DNA from: Acidobacteriota bacterium
GTDB taxonomy: Bacteria > Acidobacteriota > Terriglobia > Terriglobales > Acidobacteriaceae
Length of the DNA: 5,861 nucleotides
Direction: 5' to 3'
Assembly: GCA_021780415.1 (NCBI GenBank)
Contig: JAJXYW010000079.1
Coordinates: forward strand, 1-5,861
Shown here: positions 4,958 to 5,861 of the stretch, one piece after another
Layout: each line of letters opens with the position of its first letter
How positions within the stretch are numbered: the first letter of the stretch is position 1
Translations under genes and position numbers: made by a program
The notes under the pieces: model-generated
What the model saw: only the letters and a program-made list of their open reading frames with translations
The model's database searches: none
Told to the model about the DNA's origin: nothing

Positions 4958-5861
4958 TCAAAAATCCTTCCGCAAATCCATCCCCGCGTACATCGACGCC
5001 ACCTGATCTCCATACCCATTGAACATCAACGTCGGCACCACCTTCGGGAAAATGCTATTCGTATTCAGCAGCCGTTCATGCGCCTGCGACCATCGCGGGT
5101 GGTCCACATTCGGATTCACATTCGAGTAGAACCCATACTCATTCGCCGCCAGCTCATTCCACGTCGTCGGCGGCATCTTGTCCACAAACCTGATCTTCAC
5201 AATCGACTTCGCCGACTTGAACCCATACTTCCACGGCACAATCACCCGCACCGGCGCACCCTGCTGATTCGCCAGCGTATCTCCATAGCTTCCAAACGTC
5301 AGCAGCGTCAGCGGATTCATCGCCTCATCCATCCGCAGCCCCTCACTGTACGGCCAGTCAATCCCCGACGGCAGAATCTCCTGCTTCGAATTCTCCAGCG
5401 AAATGAACTGCACAAACTTCGCCTTCGGCAGCGGCTCCACCTCCTTGATCAGCTCCGCCAGCGAATACCCGTCCCACGGAATCACCATCGACCACGCCTC
5501 CACGCAGCGGAAGCGATAGACCCTCTGCTCCATCGGCCGCAGGTGAAACAACTCGCCAAACTGGAACGTCCGCGGCTTGGCCACCAACCCCTCCACCTTC
5601 ACATTCCACGGGTACGTCTGCAGCTTCCACGCGTTCTTCGCCGGGTCGCTCTTGTCCTCGCCAAACTCGTAAAAATTGTTATAGCTCTTGGCCTTCGCTT
5701 CAGGAGTCGTCGCCCGGTCCGGCACCGTATACGCCGTCGTCACCAGGTTATCGATCTTCACCTCCGCGCGCGCCTCCGCAGGCAGCGCCGCCGCCACACC
5801 CATCGCGCCCATCCCCGCCAGCAACGTCCTGCGGTTCATCCGGTACGCCTCCACCGTCTCC
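4958..5861 (-). CDS. msrP: MsrP, molybdopterin-dependent periplasmic methionine sulfoxide reductase (5' end possibly beyond the window)
   Basis: The Mo-cofactor catalytic subunit (formerly YedY) that repairs oxidised methionines in periplasmic proteins with electrons from MsrQ. Numbering from an in-frame GTG at 5854, there are 298 residues. The Tat-type leader [14 protein letters not shown] (6-19) is followed by an A-rich region ending near ARA (28-30). Family blocks are SYNNFYEFG (57-65), [14 protein letters not shown] (114-127) with Mo-ligand cysteine C117, [15 protein letters not shown] (200-214), DEYGFY-like [18 protein letters not shown] (238-255) and the C-terminal [20 protein letters not shown] (276-295). 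The start is ambiguous. The frame stays open to the window edge, and E-A-Y-R-M-N-R-R resembles the usual MsrP sequence just before the twin arginines, which suggests a start upstream of the window. However, ATG 5839 has GGAGG 8 nt before it and would give a complete 293-residue Tat precursor. Confidence 0.94.
   Translation of the reverse strand, partial: ETVEAYRMNRRTLLAGMGAMGVAAALPAEARAEVKIDNLVTTAYTVPDRATTPEAKAKSYNNFYEFGEDKSDPAKNAWKLQTYPWNVKVEGLVAKPRTFQFGELFHLRPMEQRVYRFRCVEAWSMVIPWDGYSLAELIKEVEPLPKAKFVQFISLENSKQEILPSGIDWPYSEGLRMDEAMNPLTLLTFGSYGDTLANQQGAPVRVIVPWKYGFKSAKSIVKIRFVDKMPPTTWNELAANEYGFYSNVNPNVDHPRWSQAHERLLNTNSIFPKVVPTLMFNGYGDQVASMYAGMDLRKDF

Noticed and set aside
4266..5006. Plus-strand frame of 246 codons opposite msrQ
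   Set aside because: Its Gln/Arg/His/Pro-rich translation is antisense to msrQ, whose haem ligands and membrane helices are clear.

Overview
The window is high-GC bacterial chromosomal DNA from a Gram-negative. It carries a heptose-isomerase gene of the LPS pathway, a periplasmic MsrP with its membrane partner MsrQ, and an ammonium channel with a signal-peptide-like N-terminus. Protein style, the long Amt N-terminal extension, a KdgF-like cupin and an extragenic palindrome resembling those I associate with Acidobacteriaceae suggest Acidobacteriota (Terriglobia). That placement is inference, not proof. No phage, transposase, CRISPR, tRNA or rRNA is visible.

Layout, left to right. (1) On the minus strand, an ammonium channel gene (amt, 67-1590) is followed after 37 nt by the first nine codons of a P-II regulator gene (glnK/glnB, 1-29), which runs off the left edge. 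This is an amt-glnK nitrogen operon. (2) A 204-nt divergent gap leads to a small plus-strand KdgF-like cupin (1795-2163). (3) A 251-nt gap holds a weak hairpin, a perfect extragenic palindrome (2211-2230) and further inverted repeats. (4) On the plus strand, gmhA (2415-3026) and a small ankyrin-repeat protein (3062-3349) probably form a two-gene transcript. (5) Convergent to these with a 19-nt gap lies a minus-strand cluster transcribed msrP (entering from the right edge, ending at 4958), msrQ (4131-4829), rnhB (3369-4085). No gene-free stretch exceeds 300 nt.

Functionally the window is mostly housekeeping and stress genes: ammonium uptake with P-II control, uronate or cupin chemistry, LPS heptose synthesis, repair of oxidised periplasmic methionine (MsrP fed by MsrQ), and ribonucleotide removal (RNase HII). 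I see no undescribed multi-gene system. The points worth a second look are an RNase HII whose GRG motif reads GTG, an MsrQ with about 23 extra residues between its haem histidines, an 18-bp in-frame tandem repeat in the Amt linker, a heptamer tandem repeat in the msrQ leader, the palindrome-rich gap before gmhA, and a strong C-over-G bias of the plus strand that holds for genes in both orientations.
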